A DNA stretch of 64,000 bases from Agromyces soli (lineage in GTDB: Bacteria > Actinomycetota > Actinomycetes > Actinomycetales > Microbacteriaceae). The notes beneath the pieces were generated by a model. That model did not search any database. It was given only the letters and a program-made list of their open reading frames with translations, and was not told the DNA's origin. The DNA lies in the NCBI RefSeq assembly GCF_022811605.1, contig NZ_CP094533.1, forward strand, positions 2,790,001-2,854,000, given 5' to 3'. The position numbers and the translations under genes were made by a program. Positions 1 through 10,092 of this stretch are shown here, piece by piece. Each line of letters opens with the position of its first letter. Within the stretch, counting starts at the first letter, position 1.

Positions 1-173
1 TCTTCAAGTCCGGCAACCCCGAGCAGCGCGCCGCCGCCATCGTCAAGGCCACGACCTTCTACGACGACGCCTCGGTGATCGCGGACGTGTCGCGCGGGCT
101 CGGCGAGGCGATGGTCGGCATCAACGTCGGCGACCTGCCGGCCCCGCACCGGCTCGCCGAGCGCGGCTGGTGA
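1..173 (+). CDS. pdxS: Pyridoxal 5'-phosphate synthase lyase subunit PdxS, 3' end only
   Basis: This is the C-terminal tail of PdxS, the synthase subunit that joins ribose 5-phosphate, glyceraldehyde 3-phosphate and ammonia into pyridoxal 5'-phosphate in the cytoplasm. The window opens inside the gene; the first full codon starts at base 3. The tail reads [20 protein letters not shown] and later [13 protein letters not shown], which are family-typical, and ends in RGW before TGA at 171-173. The stop overlaps the GTG start of pdxT (GTGA), so the two subunits are translationally coupled, as expected for a synthase and the glutaminase that feeds it ammonia. Identity is secure although only about 56 residues are visible. 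Confidence 0.93.
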   Translation, partial: FKSGNPEQRAAAIVKATTFYDDASVIADVSRGLGEAMVGINVGDLPAPHRLAERGW

Positions 174-805
174 CGACCACCCTCCGCGAGGAGTCGCTCG
201 ACGCGGGGGCCGGCGCGACCGGCCCCCGCGTCGGCGTCCTCGCCCTCCAGGGCGACTTCCGCGAGCACGCCCGTGTGCTCGCCGTCCTCGGCGCCCGGGT
301 GACGCTCGTCCGTCGGCCGGCGGAGCTCGCCGAGATCGACGGCCTCGTGATCCCGGGCGGCGAGTCGAGCGTCATCGACAAGCTCGCGCGCACCTTCGGG
401 CTCGCCGAGCCGCTGATCGCCGCGATCGGCGGCGGGATGCCGGTCTACGGCACCTGCGCGGGGCTCATCATGCTCGCCGACACCGTGCTCGATGCGAGTC
501 CCGGCCAGCGCTCCTTCGGCGGGCTCGACATCGTCGTGCGGCGCAACGCCTTCGGCTCGCAGAACCAGTCCTTCGAGACCGAACTCGCGGTGCCGGAGCT
601 CGGCGAGCCGCCGGTGCATGCGGCCTTCATCCGCGGCCCGGTCGTCGAATCGCTCGGACCGCGGGCGACGCCGCTCGCCGCGCTGGCCGACGGCCGTGTC
701 GTCGCGGTGCGCCAGGGAGCCCTGCTCGGCACGAGCTTCCACCCGGAGATCACGGGGGAGCACCGCTTCCACGAGTACTTCCTCGGGATGGTCGGGGCGC
801 GGTAG
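170..805 (+). CDS. pdxT: Pyridoxal 5'-phosphate synthase glutaminase subunit PdxT
   Basis: PdxT hydrolyses glutamine and channels ammonia to PdxS. The 211-residue class I-like glutaminase shows [13 protein letters not shown] (residues 21-33), the glutamine-binding GGESSVI (63-69), the nucleophile Cys96 in YGTCAGLIM, and the remainder of the triad as His191 and Glu193 in SFHPEIT. About 20 residues precede the usual VGVLALQG beginning; no other start codon lies close to that motif, and the GTG at 170 overlaps the pdxS stop, so this start is preferred. Length is near the usual 190-200 residues. Confidence 0.95.
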   Translation: MTTTLREESLDAGAGATGPRVGVLALQGDFREHARVLAVLGARVTLVRRPAELAEIDGLVIPGGESSVIDKLARTFGLAEPLIAAIGGGMPVYGTCAGLIMLADTVLDASPGQRSFGGLDIVVRRNAFGSQNQSFETELAVPELGEPPVHAAFIRGPVVESLGPRATPLAALADGRVVAVRQGALLGTSFHPEITGEHRFHEYFLGMVGAR

Positions 806-808
806 CGT
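803..808 (+). promoter_or_regulatory. -10 box TAGCGT for a leaderless DUF1697 mRNA
   Basis: TAGCGT matches TANNNT and stands 7 bases before the ATG at 816, the spacing that would put the transcription start on the start codon. Its first three bases are the pdxT stop codon. No -35 hexamer or Shine-Dalgarno sequence is visible. Inference from spacing only. Confidence 0.4.
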
Positions 809-815
809 CGCCGTC

Positions 816-1352
816 ATGGGGAGCTGGATCGCGCTGCTGCGCGGGGTGAACGTCGGTGGCATCACGATCCGATCGGCCGAGCTCCGCGAGCTCTTCGGCT
901 CGCTCGGCTTCGAGGGGGTCCGCACGGTGCTCGCGAGCGGCAACGTCGCGTTCGAGGCCGAGGCGCAGGGCGCCGCGGCCGAGCGGCGGCTGAAGGCGGC
1001 GATCGAGGCCGGGCTGTCCGATCGCTTCGGCTACGAGGCCTGGATCGTGCTCTGCTCCCGGGAGCGCCTCGAGCAGATCGTCGAGGCGTTCCCCTTCGAC
1101 GCCGAGCGCGAGGGGTGGCATCCGTACGTGCTGTTCGCCTCCGACCCGGCGCCGCTCGCCGAACTGCTCGAGGCCGCGCCCTCGCTCGATCCCGCCGACG
1201 AGACGATCGCGCCGGGGGAGCAGGTCGTCTACTGGCACTGCCGTCGCGCGGTCGGCATCGACAGCGCCTTCTCCAAGCTGGTCGCCAAAGCGCGCTTCAA
1301 GCCGACGACGACGAACCGCAACCTGCGCACGCTGCAGAAGCTGCTGAAGTAG
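816..1352 (+). CDS. DUF1697 family protein
   Basis: A 178-residue cytoplasmic protein of the DUF1697 family, whose molecular function is not established. The family signature is the beginning WIALLRGVNVGGI (residues 3-15), followed by LASGNVAFE and, near the C terminus, TTTNRNLRTLQKLL, all typical. Length is normal for the family (about 170-180). ATG 816 is chosen because it directly precedes the conserved WIALLRGVNV. There is no Shine-Dalgarno sequence, but a TAGCGT box 7 bases upstream suggests a leaderless transcript. It sits between pdxT and yebC and is probably not functionally tied to either. Confidence 0.85.
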   Translation: MGSWIALLRGVNVGGITIRSAELRELFGSLGFEGVRTVLASGNVAFEAEAQGAAAERRLKAAIEAGLSDRFGYEAWIVLCSRERLEQIVEAFPFDAEREGWHPYVLFASDPAPLAELLEAAPSLDPADETIAPGEQVVYWHCRRAVGIDSAFSKLVAKARFKPTTTNRNLRTLQKLLK

Positions 1353-1387
1353 GCGCGCGCTTCCCGGGCCCCGCGGCGGCGCTGCCG

Positions 1388-1393
1388 TAGAAT
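1388..1393 (+). promoter_or_regulatory. -10 box TAGAAT upstream of yebC
   Basis: TAGAAT fits the actinobacterial TANNNT consensus and lies 46 bases before the yebC ATG, giving a leader of roughly 40 bases that contains the AGGAG at 1431-1435. No convincing -35 box is seen. Confidence 0.45.
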
Positions 1394-1439
1394 GGGAGAC
1401 CGGCGGGCGCCCCCGCCGGGCAATCGATCCAGGAGCAGC

Positions 1440-2195
1440 ATGTCCGGGCATTCCAAGTGGGCCACGACGAAGCACAAGAAGGCCGTCATCGACGCGCGTC
1501 GCGCGAAGTCCTTCGCCAAGCTCATCAAGAACATCGAGGTCGCCGCGAAGCTGGGCGGCGCCGACCTGAACGGCAACCCCACCCTGTACGACGCCGTGCA
1601 GAAGGCCAAGAAGACCTCGGTGCCGAACGACAACATCGACCGGGCGATCAAGCGCGGCGCCGGCATCGGCGGCGAGGCCGTCGAGTACCAGAGCATCACG
1701 TACGAGGCCTACGGCCCCTCCGGCGTCGCCCTCATGGTCGAGGTGCTCACCGACAACAAGAACCGTGCCGCCGCCGAGGTGCGCACCGGGCTCAGCCGCA
1801 ACGGCGGCACGCTCGCCGACCCGGGTTCGGTCGCCTACAACTTCACCCGCAAGGGCGTCATCGTCGTCACGGGTGAGGGCACGACCGAGGACGACGTCAT
1901 GATGGCGGCGCTCGAGGCGGGAGCCGAGGAGATCGAGCCGCACGCCGACGGCTTCGAGGTCATCACCGACCCGTCCGACATGGTCGAGGTGCGCAAGGCC
2001 CTGCAGGAGGCCGGCCTCGACTACGAGTCGGCCGACATCGAGTTCGTGCCGAACCTCAAGGTCGAGATCGACGCCGACACGGCGCGCAAGGTCTTCCGCC
2101 TGATCGACGCGCTCGAAGACAGCGACGACGTGCAGAACGTCTACAGCAACTTCGACCTCACCGCCGAGGTGCAGGCCGAGCTCGAGGCGGAGTAG
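1440..2195 (+). CDS. YebC/PmpR family transcriptional or translational regulator
   Basis: A 251-residue YebC/TACO1-family protein. Members have been described as DNA-binding regulators and, for some, as factors that help ribosomes through difficult sequences such as proline stretches; which applies here cannot be told from sequence. Motifs: [19 protein letters not shown] at the N terminus, [15 protein letters not shown] (around residue 120-134) and the acidic C-terminal half. Full length. ATG 1440 is supported by AGGAG at 1431-1435 and by the conserved MSGHSKW beginning. Placement directly before ruvCAB is the common bacterial arrangement. Confidence 0.95.
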   Translation: MSGHSKWATTKHKKAVIDARRAKSFAKLIKNIEVAAKLGGADLNGNPTLYDAVQKAKKTSVPNDNIDRAIKRGAGIGGEAVEYQSITYEAYGPSGVALMVEVLTDNKNRAAAEVRTGLSRNGGTLADPGSVAYNFTRKGVIVVTGEGTTEDDVMMAALEAGAEEIEPHADGFEVITDPSDMVEVRKALQEAGLDYESADIEFVPNLKVEIDADTARKVFRLIDALEDSDDVQNVYSNFDLTAEVQAELEAE

Positions 2196-2205
2196 GGCGA
2201 TCGCG

Positions 2206-2823
2206 ATGCGGGTGCTCGGCATCGACCCCGGGCTCACCCGCTGCGGCGTCGGCGTCGTCGACGTCGAGCCGAACCGGCGCGCCCGGCTCGTCGACGTCGT
2301 CGTGCTGCGCTCGCCCACCGACGCCCCCATCGAACGGCGGCTCGCCCGCATCGCGGACGGCCTCGAGGCGATCTTCGAGGAGCACCGGCCGCAGGCCGTC
2401 GCCCTCGAGCGGGTCTTCGCCCGCTCCGACGTCTCGACGATCATGGGCACCGCGCAGATCTCCGGCGTCTCGATGCTCATCGCGGCCAGGCGGGAGCTGC
2501 CGGTCGCGCTGCACACCCCCTCCGAGGTGAAGGCCGCGATCACGGGGTACGGGCGCGCCGACAAGAAGCAGGTGGGCGCGATGGTCGCGCGCATCCTGGG
2601 GCTCGAGGAGGTGCCGAAGCCGGCGGACGCCGCGGACGCCCTCGCCCTCGCGATCTGCCACGCCTGGCGCACCGGCGGGGTCGCCGGTGCGGCGATCCGG
2701 GACGCCTCGACCGGGCGCAGCGGTGAGCAGGACGCCTCGGGCCTCACCCCGGCGCAGCGGGCGTGGCTCGCCGCGGAGCGCTCCGCGGCGGTGTCGGGGG
2801 CGGCCCGTAGGGTGAAGGAGTGA
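2206..2823 (+). CDS. ruvC: Crossover junction endodeoxyribonuclease RuvC
   Basis: RuvC cuts Holliday junctions symmetrically after RuvAB branch migration. The 205-residue protein carries the RNase H-like acidic tetrad: Asp7 in GIDPG, Glu68 in VALERVF, and Asp141 and Asp144 in [12 protein letters not shown]. About 30 residues follow the catalytic core as a low-complexity tail ([12 protein letters not shown] region), longer than E. coli RuvC. The ATG lies 10 bases after the yebC stop. The stop TGA overlaps the ruvA GTG, so ruvC, ruvA and ruvB are coupled. Confidence 0.96.
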   Translation: MRVLGIDPGLTRCGVGVVDVEPNRRARLVDVVVLRSPTDAPIERRLARIADGLEAIFEEHRPQAVALERVFARSDVSTIMGTAQISGVSMLIAARRELPVALHTPSEVKAAITGYGRADKKQVGAMVARILGLEEVPKPADAADALALAICHAWRTGGVAGAAIRDASTGRSGEQDASGLTPAQRAWLAAERSAAVSGAARRVKE

Positions 2824-3436
2824 TCTCCTCCCTCCGCGGGCGCGTGCTCGTCGCCGCCGGCAGCACCCTCGTCATCGACGTCGGCGGCGTCGGCTTCCAA
2901 GTCAACACCACCCCGGCGCTCGTGCTCGCCAGCCGCGTGGGCGACGAGCTCTCCGTGCACACGGTGCTCATCGTCCGCGAGGACTCGCTGACCGTCTTCG
3001 GCTTCGGCACGCGCGACGAGCTCGAGGTCTTCGAACTGCTCGTCGGCGTGAACGGCGTCGGGCCGAAGTCCGCGCTCGGCGTGCTCTCGGTGCTCTCGCC
3101 CGACGAGGTCGCCGCCGCGGTGCACCGCGAAGACGACGCGGCCTTCCGCAAGGTCAGCGGCATCGGCCCGAAGACGGCGAAGCTCATCGTCGTGTCCCTC
3201 ACGGGCAAGCTGGCCGCGCCGGCCGCCCGCGCCACGAGCGCACCCGTCGCGAGCGGCAGCATCGGCGACAGCGTGCTCGCCGCCCTCACCGGGCTCGGCT
3301 GGTCCGAGAAGGTCGCCGCCGAGGCGCTCGACGAGACGATCCTCGCCGTGAGCGAGGCCGACGCCGCCTCCGTGCCGACGCTGCTCCGGCTGACGCTCGC
3401 GCGGCTCGGGCCGGCGCAGCAGGGCGGTCGAGCGCG

Positions 3437-3440
<4 letters not shown>
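2820..3440 (+). CDS. ruvA: Holliday junction branch migration subunit RuvA
   Basis: RuvA tetramers bind Holliday junctions and load the RuvB motor. The 206-residue protein begins [10 protein letters not shown], contains the helix-hairpin-helix motifs [11 protein letters not shown] (about residues 77-87) and [12 protein letters not shown], and ends with the domain III that contacts RuvB ([15 protein letters not shown]). The GTG at 2820 overlaps the ruvC stop. GAAGGA lies directly before it, and a TAGGGT (2808-2813) stands 6 bases upstream, so both coupled and leaderless initiation are conceivable. Confidence 0.96.
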
Positions 3441-4492
<1,052 letters not shown>

Positions 4493-4494
4493 TC

Positions 4495-4516
4495 CAAGGA
4501 GGCTTCGGCCCCCTTG
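4495..4516 (+). terminator. UUCG-loop hairpin after ruvB
   Basis: CAAGGAGGC (4495-4503), loop TTCG, then GCCCCCTTG (4508-4516) form a 9-position stem with one A/C mismatch and a UUCG tetraloop, followed by TCTCTGAC. It begins 2 bases after the ruvB stop and could end the ruv transcript. It also overlaps the yajC promoter start region. Confidence 0.5.
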
Positions 4517-4563
4517 TCTCTGACTTCGCGCGCCGTCGCGCGCACCGGAAGGTTTCCCAGCTC

Positions 4564-4974
4564 ATGCCCTTCGATCCGCTGACTCTCATCATGCTCGCCG
4601 TCCTCGCGGTGCTGATCTTCTTCATGTTCCGCAACTCGCGGAAGCGCCAGGCCGAGGCACGCGAGCTGCAGTCGAAGGTGCAGCCGGGCGCGAAGGTGAT
4701 GACGAACTTCGGCGTCTTCGGCACGGTCGTCTCGATCGACGACGAGGAGAACCGCGCCGAGCTCGAGGTGAGCCCTGGCACCGTGCTCACCCTGCACCGT
4801 CAGACCATCGCCCGCGTGATCGAGCCTGCCGAAGGCGCCGACGCCCCGGCGATCGAGTCGATCGACGGCGAGCCGGAGTTCGGCGAGCGCATCGACGATG
4901 CGGCTGACGAGACGCCGAAGGCGGCCGACGAGGCGCCCAAGGGCGACGAGTCGCCGAAGAAGTCCGAGGACTAA
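4564..4974 (+). CDS. yajC: Preprotein translocase subunit YajC
   Basis: YajC is the small inner-membrane partner of SecD and SecF. The 136-residue protein has one membrane segment near the N terminus (IMLAVLAVLIFFMF, about residues 10-23), a positively charged stretch NSRKRQAEARE, then the YajC core KVMTNFGVFGTVVSIDD. The last 45 residues are an acidic, lysine- and proline-containing tail (DETPKAADEAPKGDE region), common in actinobacterial versions. It heads yajC-secD-secF. GGAAGG lies 10 or more bases before the ATG, a rather distant Shine-Dalgarno sequence. Confidence 0.93.
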   Translation: MPFDPLTLIMLAVLAVLIFFMFRNSRKRQAEARELQSKVQPGAKVMTNFGVFGTVVSIDDEENRAELEVSPGTVLTLHRQTIARVIEPAEGADAPAIESIDGEPEFGERIDDAADETPKAADEAPKGDESPKKSED

Positions 4975-5037
4975 ACCCGTTCCCACTGGCTCGGCCCGCG
5001 CACTCGTGCGCGGGCCGACGCAGAGAAAGCAGAGCAC

Positions 5038-6765
5038 GTGGCTGCAGCACCGAAGCGGTCATCACGGCCGACCCCCGTTCGCAAGGCCTGGCGGTCGCTG
5101 AGCTGGCTCGGCGTGATCATCGTCGGTCTGTTCGCGATCAACGCCGCCGGCGTGATCTGGGGCGGCGGGTCGTGGACGCCGAAGCTCGCGCTCGACCTCG
5201 AGGGCGGCACGCAGATCATCCTCGAGCCCAAGCTCGAGTCCGGGCAGACCGCCTCCCAGGAGCAGCTCGACCAGGCGGTGTCGATCATCCGTCAGCGCGT
5301 CGACGCCTCGGGCGTCGCCGAGCCCGAGATCAACACCGAGGGCTCGAACGTCGTCGTTCGCATCCCGGGTGAGCTCGACGAGCAGACGCGCAACCGCATC
5401 GAGCAGTCGGCGAAGCTCGAGCTCCGCCCCGTGCTCCTCGCGAGCGCCGCGACCGATCAGTCGATCAGCCCCAGCGAGTCGCCGGCGCCGACCGACGACG
5501 CTGAGCTCGAGGCCACGCCAACCGTCGAGCCCACCGACCCGAGCGACCCCTCGTGGATCACCCCGGCGCTGCAGAACGAGTTCGACTCCTTTCAGTGCTC
5601 GAGCCTCGACGACCCCGACGCCAACGTGGCGCCGGCCGACGAGCCTCTCGTCACCTGCGACGCGAGCCGCACGGCCAAGTACATCCTCGGCCCCGTCGAG
5701 GTGAGCGGCGCGAACATCGTCGACGCCACGAACGGCGTCGTGACGACGCAGAACGGCGCCTCGACCGGCCAGTGGGCGGTGAACCTCGTCTTCGACGACG
5801 AGGGCACCAAGGCGTTCGCCGATGTCTCGACGCGCCTCTACGGGCTCAAGGGGCAGACCCCGCGCGACCAGTTCGCCTTCGTGCTCGACGGCGCCGTCAT
5901 CTCGGCGCCCTCCATGAACGGCGTCATCACCGACGGCCGCCCGCAGATCACCGGTTCCTTCACTCAGGAGACCTCGAAGGCGCTCGCCGACCAGCTGAAG
6001 TTCGGCGCACTGCCGATCAGCTTCACGGTGCAGTCGTCCGAGACGATCTCGCCCACGCTCGGCACGCAGCAGCTGCAGAACGGCCTCATCGCGGGCCTCA
6101 TCGGCCTCATCCTGGTCGTGCTCTACAGCATCTTCCAGTACCGCGCGCTCGCCTCGGTGACCGTGGCCTCGCTCATCATCGCGGGCATCATCACCTATCT
6201 GATGCTGACGATCCTGTCCTGGCGCGAGGGCTACCGCCTCTCGCTCGCGGGCATCGCGGGTGTGATCGTGGCGATCGGCTTCACGGCCGACTCGTTCATC
6301 ATCTACTTCGAACGCGTGAGAGACGAGCTGCGCGACGGCAGACCACTGGTCGGCGCCGTCGAGGCGGGCTGGAAGCGCGCCTTCCGCACGGTGCTCGCCT
6401 CGAAGGGCGTGAACCTGCTCGCGGCGATCGTGCTCTTCATCCTCGCGGTCGGCAGCGTCAAGGGCTTCGCCTACACGCTCGGCCTCACGACCATCATCGA
6501 CGTCGTGATCGTCATCCTGTTCACGCACCCGATGCTGCAGCTGCTCGCGCAGACCCGGTTCTTCTCCGGCGGCAACCCGTGGTCGGGCCTCGACCCGAAC
6601 GCGCTCGGCGCCGTCTACCGGGGCCGCGCGGAGTTCCGCAAGCCGTCCTCGGTGCCCGCCAAGAAGGCCGCGTCGAGCGCGAAGGAGGCGCAGCGCCGCC
6701 AGACGATCGCGGAGCGCAAGGCCGCCGAACAGCTCAGCTCGACGAGCGAAGGCAAGGAGTCCTGA
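5038..6765 (+). CDS. secD: Protein translocase subunit SecD
   Basis: SecD, with SecF, uses the proton motive force to pull exported proteins out of SecYEG. The 575-residue protein has an N-terminal membrane helix (LGVIIVGLFAINAAGVIW, about 23-40), the KLALDLEGGTQIILEP motif typical of SecD, a large extracytoplasmic domain, then five predicted helices from about residue 348. An actinobacterial low-complexity insert rich in Pro, Asp and Thr lies near residues 140-175, followed by two cysteines (FQCSSL and VTCDAS) that could form a disulfide outside the cell. GTG 5038 is the only start near the N terminus; no clear Shine-Dalgarno sequence. Confidence 0.96.
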   Translation: MAAAPKRSSRPTPVRKAWRSLSWLGVIIVGLFAINAAGVIWGGGSWTPKLALDLEGGTQIILEPKLESGQTASQEQLDQAVSIIRQRVDASGVAEPEINTEGSNVVVRIPGELDEQTRNRIEQSAKLELRPVLLASAATDQSISPSESPAPTDDAELEATPTVEPTDPSDPSWITPALQNEFDSFQCSSLDDPDANVAPADEPLVTCDASRTAKYILGPVEVSGANIVDATNGVVTTQNGASTGQWAVNLVFDDEGTKAFADVSTRLYGLKGQTPRDQFAFVLDGAVISAPSMNGVITDGRPQITGSFTQETSKALADQLKFGALPISFTVQSSETISPTLGTQQLQNGLIAGLIGLILVVLYSIFQYRALASVTVASLIIAGIITYLMLTILSWREGYRLSLAGIAGVIVAIGFTADSFIIYFERVRDELRDGRPLVGAVEAGWKRAFRTVLASKGVNLLAAIVLFILAVGSVKGFAYTLGLTTIIDVVIVILFTHPMLQLLAQTRFFSGGNPWSGLDPNALGAVYRGRAEFRKPSSVPAKKAASSAKEAQRRQTIAERKAAEQLSSTSEGKES

Positions 6766-7769
6766 TGGCCAGCCGTCTCACCACCTTCGGCAACGATCTC
6801 TACACGGGCAAGCGCTCGTTCAACTTCGTCGGCGGACGACGCAAGTGGTACGTGATCGCGGCGGTGCTCGTCATCCTGTCGATCGTCGTCCCGCTCGTGC
6901 GCGGCGTGAACTTCAGCATCGAGTTCCTGGGCGGCTCGCAGTTCCAGATCACGAACGTGCAGAACGCCACGCCGGAGCCGGCGACCGAGGCCGTCGCGAG
7001 CGTCGTGCCGGAGGCCGCCGCGAAGGTCACCATCGTCGGCGACAGCGGTGTGCGCGTGCAGACCGACCAGCTCTCGCAGCAGGACTCGCACGACGTCTCG
7101 GCCGCGCTGGCCGAGGCGTACGACGTGCCGGTGAGCGAGGTCACCTCGAGCTTCATCGGACCGAGCTGGGGTGCAGACGTGACCCGGCAGGCCATCGTCG
7201 GCCTCATCGCGTTCCTGCTGCTCGCGGGCATCATCATGGCGATCTACTTCCGCACGTGGAAGATGTCGCTCGCCGCGATCCTCGCGCTCATCGGCGACCT
7301 CATCGTCACGGTCGGCGTCTACGCCGCCGTCGGCTTCGAGATCTCCCCGGCCGCGATGATCGGCGTGCTGACGATCCTCAGCTACTCGCTCTACGACACC
7401 GTCGTGGTGTTCGACAAGATCCGTGAGAACACCGCGGACGACGGGGATGAATCGCGGCGCACCTTCGCCGAGTCGGTCAACCTCGCCGTCAACCAGACGC
7501 TGGTGCGGTCGATCAACACGAGCGTCATCGCGGCGCTGCCGGTCGCGGCGATCCTCTTCATCGGTGCCGGCGTCCTCGGCGCCGACACGCTGCGCGACAT
7601 CTCGCTGTCTCTGCTCATCGGCATCCTGGTCGGCACCTGGTCGACCGTGTTCATCGCGGCGCCGATGTACTCGCAGCTGCGCGAGGGGGAGCCGACGATC
7701 AAGCGCCACGACCAGAAGGTGCTCAAGGAGCGCGAGCGGGCGGGGGCGTCGGTCGCCGTCGAAGCGTAG
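6765..7769 (+). CDS. secF: Protein translocase subunit SecF
   Basis: SecF, 334 residues, is the second half of the SecDF proton-driven motor. It has a first membrane helix (VIAAVLVILSIVVPLV), the SecF motif GVNFSIEFLGGSQFQI, an extracytoplasmic domain, and five C-terminal helices including AAMIGVLTILSYSLYDTVVV, where SYSLYDTVVVFDKIREN is the family signature. ATG 6765 shares its A with the last base of the secD stop (TGATG) and is preceded by AAGGAG. It closes the yajC-secD-secF operon. Confidence 0.96.
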   Translation: MASRLTTFGNDLYTGKRSFNFVGGRRKWYVIAAVLVILSIVVPLVRGVNFSIEFLGGSQFQITNVQNATPEPATEAVASVVPEAAAKVTIVGDSGVRVQTDQLSQQDSHDVSAALAEAYDVPVSEVTSSFIGPSWGADVTRQAIVGLIAFLLLAGIIMAIYFRTWKMSLAAILALIGDLIVTVGVYAAVGFEISPAAMIGVLTILSYSLYDTVVVFDKIRENTADDGDESRRTFAESVNLAVNQTLVRSINTSVIAALPVAAILFIGAGVLGADTLRDISLSLLIGILVGTWSTVFIAAPMYSQLREGEPTIKRHDQKVLKERERAGASVAVEA

Positions 7770-7789
7770 CCCGGGCCGCCGTGCGGGCT
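7768..7789 (+). terminator. Weak hairpin after secF
   Basis: AGCCCG (7768-7773) can pair with CGGGCT (7784-7789) across a 10-base loop, beginning at the secF stop codon. There is no T run. It is the only terminator candidate between secF and relA. Confidence 0.3.
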
Positions 7790-7836
7790 CCAGGGGGCTC
7801 CGACAGTGGTAGGAATGGAACCCTGGAGGTGCTGAG

Positions 7837-10083
7837 ATGACCGAGACTGGAGTGAACTCCACGGCGTCGCTGCGCCGCCTCGTGCCGAGGATCTTCTCCA
7901 AGGCCCAGCCCTCCGGTGCGGTCGAGACGCTCATCCGCACGGTGCGCATGCACCACCCGAAGGCCGACCTCGCACTCGTCGAGCGCGCGTACCAGGTCGC
8001 CGAGCGGGCGCACGAGGGTCAGAAGCGCAAGAGCGGCGAGCCCTACATCACGCACCCGGTCGCGGTCGCGCAGATCCTCGCCGACCTGGGGATCGGCTCG
8101 AAGACGGTCGCCGCGGCGCTGCTGCACGACACCGTCGAGGACACGGCGTACACGCTCGATCAGGTGCGTGCCGACTTCGGCGACGAGATCGCGATGCTCG
8201 TCGACGGCGTCACGAAGCTCGACAAGGTCAAGTACGGCGACTCGACGCAGGCCGAGACGGTGCGCAAGATGATCGTCGCGATGTCCAAGGACATCCGGGT
8301 GCTCATCATCAAGCTCGCCGACCGCCTGCACAACGCCCGCACCTGGGGCTTCGTCCCCGCCGCGTCGGCGACGCGCAAGGCGACCGAGACGCTCGAGATC
8401 TATGCGCCGCTCGCGCATCGCCTCGGCATCCAGACGATCAAGTGGGAGCTCGAGGACCTCTCCTTCGCGGTGCTGTATCCGAAGCTCTACGCCGAAATCG
8501 AGAGCCTCGTGAAGCAGCGCACTCCGCAGCGCGAGGAGTTCGTCCAGAACGTCATCGACCTCGTGAACGACGACCTCAAGGCTGCGAAGATCCGCGGCAA
8601 GGTCATGGGCCGCCCGAAGCAGTACTACTCGATCTACCAGAAGATGATCGTGCGGGGGCGCGACTTCGACGAGATCTACGACCTCGTCGGCATCCGCGTG
8701 CTCGTGAACTCGGTGCGCGACTGCTACGCGGTGCTCGGCGCGATCCACGCCAGGTGGACGCCGGTCCCCGGCCGGTTCAAGGACTACATCGCGACGCCGA
8801 AGTTCAACCTCTACCAATCGCTGCACACGACCGTGATCGGTCCGAAGGGCCGGGCGGTCGAGATCCAGATCCGCACCCACGACATGCACCAGCGCGCGGA
8901 GTACGGCGTCGCGGCGCACTGGAAGTACAAGGAGCGGATGACGAGCGGCCGCGTCGACGAGAAGCAGAGCAGCACCGACATGGCGTGGCTCGCGCACATC
9001 TCCGACTGGCAGGCCGAGACCGCCGACCCGGGGGAGTTCCTCGACTCGCTGCGCTTCGAGATCGGTGCGAAGGAGGTCTACGTCTTCACCCCGAAGGGGA
9101 GGGTCGTCGGCCTGCCGGCCGGCGCGACCCCGATCGACTTCGCCTACGCCGTGCACACCGAGGTCGGCCACCGCACGATGGGCGCGAAGGTCAACGGCCG
9201 GCTGGTGCCGCTCGAGAGCGAGCTCTCGAGCGGCGACGTCGTCGAGGTGTTCACCTCGAAGAACCCCGATTCCGGTCCGAGCCAGGACTGGCTGAACTTC
9301 GTGAAGTCCGCGCGAGCGCGGAACAAGATCCGGCAGTGGTTCACGAAGGAACGGCGCGACGAGGCGATCGAGCAGGGGCGCGATGCCATCGCCCGCGCCA
9401 TGCGCAAGCAGAACCTGCCGCTGCAGAAGCTGATGAGCCAGGAGTCGTTCGCCGAGGTCGCCGCGCAGCTGCGCTACGAGAACGTCTCCGCGCTCTACGC
9501 CGCCGTCGGCGAAGGGCACGTCTCGACGCAATCGGTGCTCGAGAAGGTCGTCGCCCTGGTGCGCGACGTCGAGGGCGGTGACGAGCCCGAGCTCGCGATC
9601 CCCGTGCGGTCCCGCCCGCTGCCGCGAAACAGCGACTCCGGCGTGCTCGTGCGCGGTGCGCCCGACATCCTCGTGAAGCTGGCCCGCTGCTGCACGCCGG
9701 TGCCGGGCGACGAGATCGTGGGCTTCGTGACGAGGGGCGCCGGCGTCTCGGTGCACCAGGCGAGCTGCCACAACGTGCAGTCGCTGCTGCGCGAGCCCGA
9801 GCGCATGATCGACGTCGAGTGGGCGCCGAGCTCGAAGAGCGTCTTCCTCGTGCAGATCCAGATCGAGGCGCTCGACCGAGCCGGTCTGCTCTCGGACGTC
9901 ACTCGTGTGCTCTCGGAGCACCACGTGAACATTCTGTCGGCCAACGTCACGACCTCGACCGACCGGCTCGCCCTCAGCCGCTTCGTGTTCGAGATGGGCG
10001 ACACCACGCACCTCGACCGGGTGCTCAACGCGGTGCGGCGCATCGACGCGGTGTACGACGTCTACCGCGTGAGCGACGGCTGA
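7837..10083 (+). CDS. relA: Bifunctional (p)ppGpp synthetase/hydrolase (Rel/Rsh family)
   Basis: This enzyme makes and degrades the alarmone (p)ppGpp in the stringent response. At 748 residues it has the full long-Rsh layout: HD hydrolase domain with HPVAVAQ and the HD pair His97-Asp98 in LLHDTVEDT, a synthetase domain with GRPKQYYSIYQKM and DLVGIRVLV, a TGS domain (VYVFTPKGRVVGLPAGATPIDFAY), a conserved Cys region (LARCCTPVPGDEIVGFVTRG) and a C-terminal ACT domain. Intact HD residues mean hydrolase activity is expected, as in Actinobacteria with a single Rel. ATG 7837 is backed by GGAGGTGCTG. The stop lies only 9 bases from the convergent gene at 10093, leaving no room for a terminator between them. 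Confidence 0.96.
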   Translation: MTETGVNSTASLRRLVPRIFSKAQPSGAVETLIRTVRMHHPKADLALVERAYQVAERAHEGQKRKSGEPYITHPVAVAQILADLGIGSKTVAAALLHDTVEDTAYTLDQVRADFGDEIAMLVDGVTKLDKVKYGDSTQAETVRKMIVAMSKDIRVLIIKLADRLHNARTWGFVPAASATRKATETLEIYAPLAHRLGIQTIKWELEDLSFAVLYPKLYAEIESLVKQRTPQREEFVQNVIDLVNDDLKAAKIRGKVMGRPKQYYSIYQKMIVRGRDFDEIYDLVGIRVLVNSVRDCYAVLGAIHARWTPVPGRFKDYIATPKFNLYQSLHTTVIGPKGRAVEIQIRTHDMHQRAEYGVAAHWKYKERMTSGRVDEKQSSTDMAWLAHISDWQAETADPGEFLDSLRFEIGAKEVYVFTPKGRVVGLPAGATPIDFAYAVHTEVGHRTMGAKVNGRLVPLESELSSGDVVEVFTSKNPDSGPSQDWLNFVKSARARNKIRQWFTKERRDEAIEQGRDAIARAMRKQNLPLQKLMSQESFAEVAAQLRYENVSALYAAVGEGHVSTQSVLEKVVALVRDVEGGDEPELAIPVRSRPLPRNSDSGVLVRGAPDILVKLARCCTPVPGDEIVGFVTRGAGVSVHQASCHNVQSLLREPERMIDVEWAPSSKSVFLVQIQIEALDRAGLLSDVTRVLSEHHVNILSANVTTSTDRLALSRFVFEMGDTTHLDRVLNAVRRIDAVYDVYRVSDG

Positions 10084-10092
10084 ACCCCGGCG